NCBI RefSeq assembly: GCF_900115775.1
Contig: NZ_FOXS01000003.1
Span: 310,001-374,000 of the forward strand
Source: Hymenobacter arizonensis
GTDB lineage: Bacteria > Bacteroidota > Bacteroidia > Cytophagales > Hymenobacteraceae
Direction of reading: 5' to 3'
Length of the DNA: 64,000 bases
Shown piece by piece: positions 40,913-49,492 of the stretch (the stretch's first letter is position 1; the number at the start of each line of letters is the position of its first letter). The notes beneath the pieces were generated by a model. The model was not told the origin of the DNA and did not search any database. It was given only the letters and a program-made list of their open reading frames with translations. The position numbers were made by a program, and so were the translations under genes.

Positions 40913-43343
40913 AATGCTGCTTTTCGCGGCCCTGCTACTTAGTGTGGCAGAGGTTCGGGCGCAGGAAACACTGCGTGGCCGCGTGCTGGCCGCCGGCACG
41001 GGCCAGCCCGTGGTGGGTGCCGAAGTGTACGTGAGCAGCGCCGCCCGCGCCGTGCTCACCGACAGCACCGGCCGGTTTGTGTTTGGGGGCTTGGCTTCCG
41101 GATTGCAGCAGGTGCAGGTGTCGGCCCTGGGCTACCAGCCTTACAAAATTGCCGTGAGTCTGCCCGCCGACGGCTTCCTTTTCGAGCTCACCAGCCGCGA
41201 CCGCACCCTGGGCGAAGTAGTGGTGGCCGCACCCCAAACCACCTTCGGCCAAACGCGACTGCGCGAGGTGGAAGGCACGGCCATTTTCGCCGCTAAAAAG
41301 TCGGAGGTCATCGTGCCCGAAAACCTGGTGGCCAACCTTGCCACCAACAATGCCCGCCAGGTATACGCCCGCGTGCCGGGCCTCAACATTTGGGAAAACG
41401 ACGGCGGCGGCCTGCAGCTGAGCATCGGCGGCCGGGGCCTCGACCCCAACCGCACCAGCAACTTCAACGTCCGGCAGAACGGCTACGACATTTCCGCCGA
41501 TGCCCTGGGCTACCCTGAAAGCTACTATACGCCGCCTACCGAGGCTGTGAAGCGCATTCAATTGGTGCGGGGCGCGGCGTCGCTGCAATACGGCACCCAG
41601 TTTGGCGGCCTGCTCAACTTCGAGATGCGCGGCCCCGACCCCGACCGCAAAGCGGCCATAACCTCGCGCCAAACGGTGGGCTCCTTTGGTTTCTTCAACT
41701 CTTTCAACAGTGTAGGCGGCACGGTGGGCAAGCTCAGCTACTACACTTTCGTGCAATACAAGCGTGGCAACGGCTGGCGGCCCAACTCCAATTTCGAGAG
41801 CAAAACTGCCTATGCCGACGTGCGCTACCAGGCCACCGAAAACGTGAAAGTGGGCCTGCAGGTGACCCACATGGACTACCTGGCCCAGCAGCCCGGTGGC
41901 CTCAGCGACGCCCAGTTTTTACGGAACCCCCGGCAGTCGAACCGCGAGCGCAACTGGTTCGATGTCAATTGGAATCTGTTCAATGCCAACGCCGACTGGA
42001 AACTAAACGCCCGCTCCAATATCAACCTCATTGCCTTTGGCTTGGTGGCGTCGCGCAAGTCGCTGGGCTTCCGGCCCAACGATGTAACCCGCCCCGATGA
42101 TGAAGCCAACAGCCGTGACCTCATCAGCGGCGATTTTCGCAACTACGGCCTCGAAGCCCGCTACCTCAACCGCTATCAGGTTGCGGGCAAAGACGCCGTT
42201 GTGCTTTTGGGCACGCGCTATTACCGGGGCACCACCCACAGCACCCAGGGGTTCGGCCCCACGGGCCGCGGGGCCGATTTCCGGTTCGTGTCGCCCGAAA
42301 ATGAGGTTTCTGGAGCCCTCGGCAGTTCGGACTACCGTTTTCCTAACCACAACGTCGCCTTCTTCGTCGAGAACATTCTGTACCTGACCGATAAACTATC
42401 GGTCACGCCAGGCTTTCGCTACGAGTACATCCGCACCCAAGCCAACGGAGTGCTCAATATCATTGACCGGGACCGGGCCGGCAACATCATTCAAATCAGA
42501 CAGCAGAACGAGGCGCGCACAAGCGGCCGGGGCTTGTTGCTGGGCGGCATTGGTGTGAGCTATAAGCCGAAAGAGCAAGTGGAAATCTACTCCAACATCT
42601 CGCAGAATTACCGTTCCATTACGTTCAGCGACATGCAGATTGTCAATCCCTCGGCCGTTATTGACCCCAACCTGCAAGACGAGCGTGGCTACTCTTTCGA
42701 TGTGGGCGTGCGCGGCGAGAAAGCAGGTTTTCTCACGTACGACGTGAGCGTGTTTGCGCTTAACTACAACAATCGCATTGGCGAAATCACGGAGTTCGAC
42801 GCTTTGGACCGCATTTTCCGCCGCCGCACTAACATTGGCCGTGCCTTCATTGTCGGGGTCGAATCTTACGGGGAAGTAGAGTTCCTGAACCAGGAATCTA
42901 CCGAGGCGGGCCGCTGGCAATTATCCGCTTTTGGCAACGTAGCCCTGATTCGAGGGCGTTATCTTAAGAGTCAACTCACGGGTGTAGAGGGTAGCAGGGT
43001 CGAATTTGTGCCTGATGTGAACCTCAAGCTGGGCACTCGGGCAGGCTACGGTCCTTTCAAAGCTTCCCTACAGTACTTGTACTTATCGCGGCAGTTTTCC
43101 GATGCCACGAACGTTGGCAAAAAACAAGGCGCCATATCAACGCCCGTAGTCGGTCCCATTCCGGCCTACCAAATTCTCGACGCTTCCGTGTCGTGGGAGC
43201 ACCGCTGGCTCAAGCTGGAAGGCAGCGTGAACAACCTGGCCGATGCGCGCTATTTCACGCGTCGCGCTACTGGTTATCCGGGGCCTGGCATCCTGCCTTC
43301 GGATGGGCGCAGCTACTTCCTCACGGTAGGAGTGAAGCTCTGA
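40890..43343 (+). CDS. TonB-dependent receptor
   Basis: An 817-residue outer-membrane receptor if started at ATG 40890 (signal peptide MMRFQVYRMLLFAALLLSVAEVRAQ); an alternative ATG at 40914 would start after the preceding stop. An N-terminal carboxypeptidase-regulatory-like domain (LRGRVLAAGTGQPVVGAEVYVSS...GRFVFGGLASG) precedes the plug (NARQVYARVPGLNIWENDGGGLQLSIGGRGLDPNRTSNF and RIQLVRGAASLQYG) and the 22-strand barrel (LSVTPGFRYEYIRTQ, YSNISQNYRSITFSD, SFDVGVRGEK). The C-terminus LTVGVKL is typical. FecA-like siderophore or iron-citrate transport fits the regulatory and operon context; the ligand is not proven. Confidence 0.9.
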   Translation: MMRFQVYRMLLFAALLLSVAEVRAQETLRGRVLAAGTGQPVVGAEVYVSSAARAVLTDSTGRFVFGGLASGLQQVQVSALGYQPYKIAVSLPADGFLFELTSRDRTLGEVVVAAPQTTFGQTRLREVEGTAIFAAKKSEVIVPENLVANLATNNARQVYARVPGLNIWENDGGGLQLSIGGRGLDPNRTSNFNVRQNGYDISADALGYPESYYTPPTEAVKRIQLVRGAASLQYGTQFGGLLNFEMRGPDPDRKAAITSRQTVGSFGFFNSFNSVGGTVGKLSYYTFVQYKRGNGWRPNSNFESKTAYADVRYQATENVKVGLQVTHMDYLAQQPGGLSDAQFLRNPRQSNRERNWFDVNWNLFNANADWKLNARSNINLIAFGLVASRKSLGFRPNDVTRPDDEANSRDLISGDFRNYGLEARYLNRYQVAGKDAVVLLGTRYYRGTTHSTQGFGPTGRGADFRFVSPENEVSGALGSSDYRFPNHNVAFFVENILYLTDKLSVTPGFRYEYIRTQANGVLNIIDRDRAGNIIQIRQQNEARTSGRGLLLGGIGVSYKPKEQVEIYSNISQNYRSITFSDMQIVNPSAVIDPNLQDERGYSFDVGVRGEKAGFLTYDVSVFALNYNNRIGEITEFDALDRIFRRRTNIGRAFIVGVESYGEVEFLNQESTEAGRWQLSAFGNVALIRGRYLKSQLTGVEGSRVEFVPDVNLKLGTRAGYGPFKASLQYLYLSRQFSDATNVGKKQGAISTPVVGPIPAYQILDASVSWEHRWLKLEGSVNNLADARYFTRRATGYPGPGILPSDGRSYFLTVGVKL

Positions 43344-43421
43344 CGCGACTGGTTCCGTTGGCTCAGCTCAATCTGCTTGGTAGAAGTGTTGAGCCTAGCC
43401 AAAATGGGCTATTAGATTTTG

Positions 43422-43454
43422 GAAAAAAGCCCAGCTGAGATGCTGGGCTTTTTC
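43422..43454 (+). terminator. terminator of the iron-type operon
   Basis: GAAAAAAGCCCAGC (43422-43435) and GCTGGGCTTTTTC (43442-43454). Confidence 0.85.
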
Positions 43455-43532
43455 TTTCAGTTTTGTATGAAACCCAATTGAGCATGCTGTGAAAACAGAG
43501 AGTAGTGCAGCTTTATAAAGACAAAGTTTTTA

Positions 43533-43564
43533 TTTGGAATCATTCTAAATAACATCCACCTTTG
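43533..43564 (+). promoter_or_regulatory. Fur-like operator and promoter of the PepSY gene
   Basis: TTTGGAATCATTCTAAA (43533-43549), with one mismatch from a perfect palindrome, is followed after 7 bases by CACCTTTG (43557-43564), close to the TAnnTTTG -7 element. Box sequence and spacing equal those of the DUF4856 promoter at 37021, so both units probably share a regulator. Confidence 0.68.
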
Positions 43565-43944
43565 TAATACAATTAAAATAGTTCATAAGAAGTCCGTGAG
43601 GATTTGCGCAGTTATTCCTGCTACCACCTTCGAAGCCGGCAGCCGCCTGCGTCACAACCCAGCGCACCCCGCTGGCCTGAGCTCGCTCTATAACTTCAGC
43701 TATGCATTCAGCAAAACCAACCTCCAACAAGGCCTGAGTGCTAGCATAACCGGCTACTGTGTGGGCTACAAGCTGTAATTAGCTGTTTGCGTGAGCGAAA
43801 AGGCCGTCAGAACGGCGTGAAGAAGCATCGTTGCTTCTCCTTCTTGAACGATGGTCAGAACAGAACCCAAACGGCGCGCCCAACCAGACGCAAGATGTTC
43901 TGACGGCCCAACACCTGCCCCAAACCAACAAATCGCGAAATCCC
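43565..43944. other. 380-bp leader or gap before the PepSY gene
   Basis: No credible gene: short open frames here are not supported. It contains an inverted pair, GGCCGTCAGAAC (43802-43813) and its complement (43897-43908), enclosing about 80 bases, which may be a small mobile remnant or a leader structure. Confidence 0.4.
43802..43908. repeat. 107-bp inverted-repeat element
   Basis: Perfect 12-base arms GGCCGTCAGAAC/GTTCTGACGGCC. The centre includes a smaller hairpin AAGCATCGTTGCTT. It belongs to none of the other repeat families and lies in the 5' leader of the PepSY gene. Confidence 0.55.
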
Positions 43945-45189
43945 ATGAGCCCGATTAAATCCGTGATACGGGACCTCCACCTCTACCTCGGCCTAGTTTC
44001 AGGATTAGTCATCGTTTTCGTCTGCCTCACCGGCTGCATCCTGGCTTTTGAGAAGGAGATAGAACAGACCTGGTATTCGGAGCGGTACTTCGTGGCGCCC
44101 GCCCCCACGGCGCCCCTGCCACTGGCGCGCTTGGCCGATGCCGTGCGCGCCCAAAAGCCCAAGGCCAAAATCGCCAGCTTCAAAGTCTACGCCGACCCCA
44201 CCCGCACTGTGGAAATAAGCCTAGCCGGTGGGCCAAACGGACCAGAAAAGGGCTCCATCCCAACCGAAGCCAAGCAGGAAGGCCGGGGTGCCGAGCGCCC
44301 AGCCGAAAAGCCCGCCGGCAAAGCAGAAGGCCCGGGCAGGGGTAAAGGCGATGGGGGAGGCCCGCGCCTCTACGTGAACCCCTACACGGCAGCTATCGTG
44401 GGCGAAATCAACCCCCGCGACACCTTCTTCCATACCGTGGAGCAACTGCACCGCGGCCTGGTAGCTGGCAAAATCGGCAAGCTGGTTATGGGCATTAGCT
44501 CCTCGATATTTCTGTTTATTCTGGGTACGGGCCTAGTGCTGTGGTGGCCGGCCGCCCGCAAGTCGCTTACGCAGCGGCTGCAAGTGAAGTGGGGCAGCAG
44601 CTGGAAGCGCCTCAACCACGACTTTCACGTAGTGCTGGGTTTCTACGCTTCACTGTTTCTATTTGTATTGGCCATCACCGGCGTGGGCATGTCATTCGAC
44701 TGGGTGAGCCAGGGCATCAACCAACTCACCAACTCCCCCCTAAAGCGACCCGAGCCACCGGTCTCGGCTGCCCCTGCGGTAGCCGGTGCTGCTCCCTTTG
44801 CCCCCGATGCGGTTTTGGCCTTGGCTCGTCAGCAGGCCCCCGGTGCTATTTCTTACTCAGTGCAACTGCCCAAGGAGGCCGATGGCAGCATCAAAGTAGC
44901 CATTTTGCCCGCCGGCGCCATTGCTGAAAACGCAACCAACGAAGTGTTTCTCGACCAATATTCTGGTCAGGTAATCAGCGGGCAAACGTATGAGCAGCGG
45001 CCGGTGGGACACCGCATTCGTGGGTTGTTCAAGCCCGTACACACAGGGGCTATATTCGGCTGGCCCACCAAAACGCTGGCCTTGATAATAAGCCTGCTCG
45101 GTGCCACTTTCCCGGTCACGGGCACCATCATGTGGCTGAGCCGGCGTCGCAAAAACCGCAAGAAGATGCGCCAACTGCAGACGGTGTAA
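43945..45189 (+). CDS. PepSY-associated transmembrane protein
   Basis: A 414-residue inner-membrane protein. ATG at 43945 (MSPIKSVIRDLHLYLGLVSG) is favoured over an upstream start in non-coding leader. It has four membrane helices: VSGLVIVFVCLTGCILAFEKEIE, VMGISSSIFLFILGTGLVLWW, VVLGFYASLFLFVLAITGVGMSFDW and LALIISLLGATFPVTGTIMWL. The signature H-x-G/W segments LHRGLVAGKIGKL and HDFHVVLGFYASLF and a PepSY-like periplasmic loop are present; a Gly/Pro/Lys-rich insert (EAKQEGRGAERPAEKPAGK) is unusual. Members (PiuB/FoxB type) reduce or handle ferric siderophores, matching the Fur-like operator upstream. Confidence 0.86.
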   Translation: MSPIKSVIRDLHLYLGLVSGLVIVFVCLTGCILAFEKEIEQTWYSERYFVAPAPTAPLPLARLADAVRAQKPKAKIASFKVYADPTRTVEISLAGGPNGPEKGSIPTEAKQEGRGAERPAEKPAGKAEGPGRGKGDGGGPRLYVNPYTAAIVGEINPRDTFFHTVEQLHRGLVAGKIGKLVMGISSSIFLFILGTGLVLWWPAARKSLTQRLQVKWGSSWKRLNHDFHVVLGFYASLFLFVLAITGVGMSFDWVSQGINQLTNSPLKRPEPPVSAAPAVAGAAPFAPDAVLALARQQAPGAISYSVQLPKEADGSIKVAILPAGAIAENATNEVFLDQYSGQVISGQTYEQRPVGHRIRGLFKPVHTGAIFGWPTKTLALIISLLGATFPVTGTIMWLSRRRKNRKKMRQLQTV

Positions 45190-45223
45190 CTGTAGAGGTA
45201 AGGCACTTCAATCATAAAACGCC

Positions 45224-45308
45224 TGTCATGCTGAGCTTGCGAAGCATCGTATCACGTCAGAACTAATCGTGCGGCGGAGAGCAGATGCTTCGCAAGCTCA
45301 GCATGACA
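45224..45308. repeat. REPIN-like inverted repeat, family 1
   Basis: Perfect arms (TGTCATGCTGAGCTTGCGAA... and complement). The inner CGTATCACGTCAGAACTAATC centre is diverged from other copies. Confidence 0.9.
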
Positions 45309-45338
45309 GGCGTTTTGTTAGACGTCCGTAAATTCAGA

Positions 45339-46109
45339 CTAAGCGAAAGTGTCCCACCCAATTTTGCAGATAAACGCGCTCACCACCGTCAGAAACAGCA
45401 CCCGCACGAAGCCCGTGCCGTGCCGCTGCGCCATGCGGGCACCCAGCGTAGAGCCCAATATATTGCAGGCCGCCATGGGCAACGCCACCTTATAAAGCAC
45501 CTGCCCCGTGCTGGCGAAATAGAACAAGCTGGCTAGGTTAGTCGCCACGTTCACCAGCTTAGCTGAGGCCGAGGAGGCAATAAAGTCGTAGCCAAATAGC
45601 CCCACGAACGCAAACAGCAGCAAGCTGCCCGTGCCCGGCCCAAAAAAACCGTCGTAGAACCCAATAGCTGCGCCCAGCACCACGCCGGTTATCACCTCGC
45701 GGCTGCCCTTGAGCCGGGGCGCGTGCAAGCTGCCAAAATCCTTGCGCCAAAAGGTGTAAATGGCCATCACCACCAGCAGCCCCAGCACCAGTGGTCGCAC
45801 AGCTTCTTTGTGCAGCATGCTCACGGCCCGCGAGCCCAGCAGCGCAAATACCCCCGCCACCAGCGCCGTAATGGCCACCGTGCGCCAGCGCACCTCCAGC
45901 TTTTCGGGCCCGCTTAGGTAGCGGCGCAGTGCAGCCAGCGTGCCCGCCAGGCTCGATACTTTGCCCGTGCCAAACACCGTGGGCACCGGCACGCCCGGTA
46001 GCAAAATGAGCATAGCCGGCAGCTGAATCAGGCCGCCCCCGCCGACAATCGAATCAATAAAACCTGCCAGAAAAGCGAACAGGCACAATAAAAGCAGGGC
46101 AAGCGTCAT
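45339..46109 (-). CDS. TSUP (TauE/SafE) family transporter
   Basis: A 256-residue inner-membrane protein with about eight hydrophobic segments. Family landmarks: LFAFLAGFIDSIVGGGGLIQLPAMLILLPGVPVPTVFGTGKVSSLAGTLAA near the N-terminus and the internal repeat FYDGFFGPGTGSLLLFAFVGLFGYDFIASSASAKLVNVATNLASLFYF, with NILGSTLGARMA near the C-terminus. TSUP proteins export or take up small anions such as sulfite, sulfoacetate or taurine derivatives. The substrate is not deduced; no sulfur genes flank it. Confidence 0.88.
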   Translation of the reverse strand: MTLALLLLCLFAFLAGFIDSIVGGGGLIQLPAMLILLPGVPVPTVFGTGKVSSLAGTLAALRRYLSGPEKLEVRWRTVAITALVAGVFALLGSRAVSMLHKEAVRPLVLGLLVVMAIYTFWRKDFGSLHAPRLKGSREVITGVVLGAAIGFYDGFFGPGTGSLLLFAFVGLFGYDFIASSASAKLVNVATNLASLFYFASTGQVLYKVALPMAACNILGSTLGARMAQRHGTGFVRVLFLTVVSAFICKIGWDTFA

Positions 46110-46194
46110 GAATCACGAAAAGCCAGCGGGTGGGCTGCAAAAGCTCAAAAGTAAGCCCGCTGCTGGCATGTATTATACCCTGTTCAAGAAGTTG

Positions 46195-46377
46195 GTCATG
46201 CTGAGCTTGCCGAAGTATCTCGCCCGCGGGGAACCTGACCCTTGTCAGGCACGGTCCCTCTCCGCGGGAGAGGGGGCACCGGTTTTGCCCTTGCGTTAGG
46301 CTCCCCTCTCCGCGGGAGAGGGGTCGGGGGTGAGGTTCAACGAAGCGAGCGAGATGCTTCGACAAGCTCAGCATGAC
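46195..46377. repeat. nested repeat: family 3 inside a family 1 variant
   Basis: Outer arms GTCATGCTGAGCTTGCCGAAG... (46195) and ...TTCGACAAGCTCAGCATGAC (46377), with CTCGCCCGC/GCGAGCGAG inside. Within them a complete family 3 element (GAACCTGACC... at 46231 to ...GGTGAGGTTC at 46338) with CCCTCTCCGCGGGAGAGGG hairpins. The order shows family 3 inserting into family 1. Confidence 0.85.
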
Positions 46378-46415
46378 TGTTCTTGTCTCAACCTAGCTGG
46401 ATAGGCTCAAAGTGA

Positions 46416-49235
46416 TTATTGCTGAGAAACCTGCAGGCCCCAGTCGCGGCCTTTGTCTACAGCCGGTACGCCTTTCACCATCCAGGCTGGTGCTGGCGCT
46501 CCCTTCAGGTAGTGGTCGAAAAACTGCAGCTCGCGCACTGAAATGTCTTTGCGGTTTTCGCGCTTCACCAGGTTATGGGCCTCGCCGTTGTACTGTAGCA
46601 GCCACACGGGCTTGTTCAGGCGCCGCAGGTCGGTAAACATCTCGATGCCTTGGTACCACGGCACGGCGCCGTCGGCATCGTTCGACATGATGACCACCGG
46701 CGTTTGCACCTTGGGTAGGTGAAACAGCGGCGAGTTGCGGATATACAAGTCCTGCTTTTCCCACAAGGTGCCGCCGATGCGGCTTTGCGTGTGCTCGTAC
46801 TGGAACTGCCGGCTCATGCCCGACTCCCAGCGGATGCCCCCGTAGGCCGATGTCATGTTCACAACCGGGGCACCGGCCCAGGCAGCTGCGTAGCGGTTGG
46901 TTTGGGTGATGAGGTAGGCCACCTGGTAGCCGCCCCAGCTCTGGCCCTGCAGGCCGAGGCGCGTGGCGTCGACCCAGCTATTTTTGGTCAGCGCTTCCAC
47001 GCCCGAGTCAATAAACTCCATCGCCGAAGGGCCCGGCTCGCCAATGGTGTAGCTGATGTCGGGCGTGAACACGAGGTAGCCGTTGCTGGCAAACATGGTA
47101 ATGTCCAGCCGCGACGGGGTAGGAGCGGGGGCCTGGTATTTGTACAGTCCTTCCGACAGTTTCTCATAGAAATACGCCACCATCGGGTACTTCTTGGCGG
47201 GGTCAAAGTTCTCGGGCTTGTACAGGATGCCGGTGGCCTTAAACCCTTTGGGCGTGGTCCAGTGTACCAGCTCAGCCGTAAACCAGTTGTAGTCCTTTTG
47301 CTGCGGGTTGATGCTGCTGAGCTGGGTTTCCTTTTTCAGGTCGCGGCTCACGTACACGTCGGCCGGCTGGCTTACGCTGGTTTTGGTATACAGGAAAGTG
47401 TCGGCATTGCGGGCTTTGGTAAGCGTCGAGTACCCCTGCGGGGCCAGCACCACGCGCTCGGGTGCTTTGGTGCTGGCGAGGCTTTTCCGGTAGTAGCCCC
47501 ACTGCTTGCTGTCGTCCTCCTGCACCTGCAGCCACAGGTCGTCTTTAGGGTCGATAAACTTCTGTTTGTCCTCCGGCAGGCGGTAGCGGAAGCGCATTTT
47601 GTTTTTCCGCCCCAAGCCATTGGTGAAGTTTGTAGCAGCGCCGGTGCTGGGGTCAATTTTCCAGATGTCGTAGCGGTCAAAGAGCAGCACTGCGGCGTCG
47701 TCCTTGCTCCAGGCGGCAACGCCGTAGGGGTCCGGCTCGGTGGGCGAGTCGTTTTCTTCGTCGGTAAAGGAAACGCCTGTTTTGGCCGTCAGGTTGGTGG
47801 TCTTGCGCGTGGCGGCCGAGAAGGAAAACCAGTTCTTAGCGTCAAAGTCGTACCAAATGGCATACTTGCCCTGGGGCGACAGCTCGAACCGGCTTTTGTT
47901 GGCCCGCGGGTTTACGGCAATGCGCGCCCCGGTCTTGGTCGAAACCAGGTAGGCCTGCTTGCGGGTGGCGCCTTCCCACTGCAGCGAAATGCGCTTGGCC
48001 GTGTCGGTCACCGCCAGCACGTACTCGGCGTTCTTAACCTCGGCCAGGTACGAATCGCGCAGGTACTCGTCTTCGAGCTGAACAAACTTGTTCCCCTGCT
48101 TGGGGTAGATAACTGCCAGGTAGTTGCGCTGCAGGTCCTTCTTTAGGTTCTTCAGCTGCATAGGCTGCAGGTAGTCGTCCTTGTAGTTCCAGATGTCCAG
48201 CTTTGCGTGCTCAAACTCGACCAGCGTGGTATCCTGCGGGATGGGGTTGGGAGCAGTGCCGAAGAACAGCTTCTCGCCGTTTTCACTAAACATTACTTTG
48301 CCAAAGCCGCTCGGCGCCCAGCCCGTTTTCAGCGCCTTGCCGCCGGGCTGCACAATAGCCGCAGCGCTATCGCCGCTGAAGTTGAAGTAGTAGAGCGTGA
48401 AAGGCTTCTCCAGGGCCTTCTCCGGATGCTTCTCAGCTGTGAAGGCCAGCTGCTTGCCGGCATCGTCGAAAGCCAGGTTCTTGTACACGCCCTTACCAAT
48501 GCTCACCCGCTTCGATTTCCCCGAAACCACATCTTGCACAAAAAGCCCGGATTGCACGTCTTTGCTGCCCTTCGGCGCCGAAACCGCAAAAGCCACCTTG
48601 TTGCCCGGCTTGCTTATCTGATAATCGGTTACCGCCTCAAACTGGCTGACCTTGCCCGTGGGCAGGTTCACGACTGTGAGGGTCGCACCTTCCTTCTTGG
48701 TTTCCAGCAGCTGGTCGGTGATTTTCTTGAGCGTGTCGGCCGGCGCCTTTTTGGCCGCTTCCTTCACCGGCGCTTTCACTTCCAGAAAAGCCAGAACAGA
48801 GGCTTCTTCTGCCAATTTGTATGATTTGACGTCGGCGTACTTGGTCAGCTTGCCGGTCTCAAACGAATAAATGCCCAGCGAATCCTTGGGCATCTGTTCG
48901 GGCTTTTTCTTCTTGATTTTTGCCTGCCGAACGTCCTGGTACAACGGCTTAATCCGGAATACCACAAACTTAGAGTCCGCCGAAAACAAGGCCGAGTCGC
49001 CGCGGCTGATGGTTCTCAGCGTCTTATTCTCCGGCGTTTTGAGGTACAGCGTGCCATCGCCCTGCTGGGGCTGCACCTGAAACAGCACGTACTTGCCGTT
49101 GTTGCTAATCTTCTGATTGGTAACACTCTGCCACTGGTCGTACACCGTGTGGTCGAGGGGCTTTTTGGGGGCTTGTTGTGCCAGCAAGGGCGATGCGCCC
49201 GCCAGGCCAGCCAAAATCAATAGAAGCTTTTGCAT
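46416..49235 (-). CDS. exported S9 family prolyl-oligopeptidase-like peptidase
   Basis: A 939-residue secreted serine peptidase with signal peptide (MQKLLLILAGLAGASPLLAQ). The N-terminal two thirds form a beta-propeller (repeated KFVVFRIKP, YKNLAFDDAGKQLAFTAE, YAIWYDFDAKNWF). The catalytic alpha/beta domain follows: nucleophile GLQGQSWGGYQVAYLITQT, acid MSNDADGAVPWYQGIEMF and His GEAHNLVKRENRKDISVRELQFFDHYLKG. These match acylaminoacyl/dipeptidyl peptidases of the S9C group, which trim oligopeptides in the periplasm. Single gene between two repeats. Confidence 0.88.
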   Translation of the reverse strand: MQKLLLILAGLAGASPLLAQQAPKKPLDHTVYDQWQSVTNQKISNNGKYVLFQVQPQQGDGTLYLKTPENKTLRTISRGDSALFSADSKFVVFRIKPLYQDVRQAKIKKKKPEQMPKDSLGIYSFETGKLTKYADVKSYKLAEEASVLAFLEVKAPVKEAAKKAPADTLKKITDQLLETKKEGATLTVVNLPTGKVSQFEAVTDYQISKPGNKVAFAVSAPKGSKDVQSGLFVQDVVSGKSKRVSIGKGVYKNLAFDDAGKQLAFTAEKHPEKALEKPFTLYYFNFSGDSAAAIVQPGGKALKTGWAPSGFGKVMFSENGEKLFFGTAPNPIPQDTTLVEFEHAKLDIWNYKDDYLQPMQLKNLKKDLQRNYLAVIYPKQGNKFVQLEDEYLRDSYLAEVKNAEYVLAVTDTAKRISLQWEGATRKQAYLVSTKTGARIAVNPRANKSRFELSPQGKYAIWYDFDAKNWFSFSAATRKTTNLTAKTGVSFTDEENDSPTEPDPYGVAAWSKDDAAVLLFDRYDIWKIDPSTGAATNFTNGLGRKNKMRFRYRLPEDKQKFIDPKDDLWLQVQEDDSKQWGYYRKSLASTKAPERVVLAPQGYSTLTKARNADTFLYTKTSVSQPADVYVSRDLKKETQLSSINPQQKDYNWFTAELVHWTTPKGFKATGILYKPENFDPAKKYPMVAYFYEKLSEGLYKYQAPAPTPSRLDITMFASNGYLVFTPDISYTIGEPGPSAMEFIDSGVEALTKNSWVDATRLGLQGQSWGGYQVAYLITQTNRYAAAWAGAPVVNMTSAYGGIRWESGMSRQFQYEHTQSRIGGTLWEKQDLYIRNSPLFHLPKVQTPVVIMSNDADGAVPWYQGIEMFTDLRRLNKPVWLLQYNGEAHNLVKRENRKDISVRELQFFDHYLKGAPAPAWMVKGVPAVDKGRDWGLQVSQQ

Positions 49236-49270
49236 ACAGTAATGCAGTGTGAGAAAGTGGGAGAAAAAAA

Positions 49271-49466
49271 CTCCCCTCCTTTTTTAAGGAGGGGACATTT
49301 TCGCGCAGCGAAAATTGGGGTGGTTGCGCTCGTTGAACGATGGCCGGACGACTCGCAGTAGTATCGTTCGGGTGTCGTTGGCTACGCCGACCTTCGGTGC
49401 AACGAGTGCCACCACCCCCGTCCGAGCCTACGGCTCGAACATCCCCTCCTTAAAAAAGGAGGGGAG
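49271..49466. repeat. family 2 element (CTCCCCTCCTT), nuclease-free
   Basis: A 196-bp inverted repeat. The ends are CTCCCCTCCTT plus AAGGAGGGGA hairpins, then a GAAAAT/ATTTTC hairpin on the left and GAGCCTACGGCTC on the right, and an inner pair around GGGGTGGTTGCGCTCGTTG. It is the same design as the element holding the DUF559 gene at 61354-61890, but the centre is only about 65 bases and has no gene. Confidence 0.9.
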
Positions 49467-49492
49467 TTGGTCGTTCTAACGGCCCCATTGCC

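Noticed and set aside
43596..43778. 60-codon plus-strand ORF in the PepSY leader
   Set aside because: No protein-like features and an overlapping antisense frame of equal length; more likely leader DNA.
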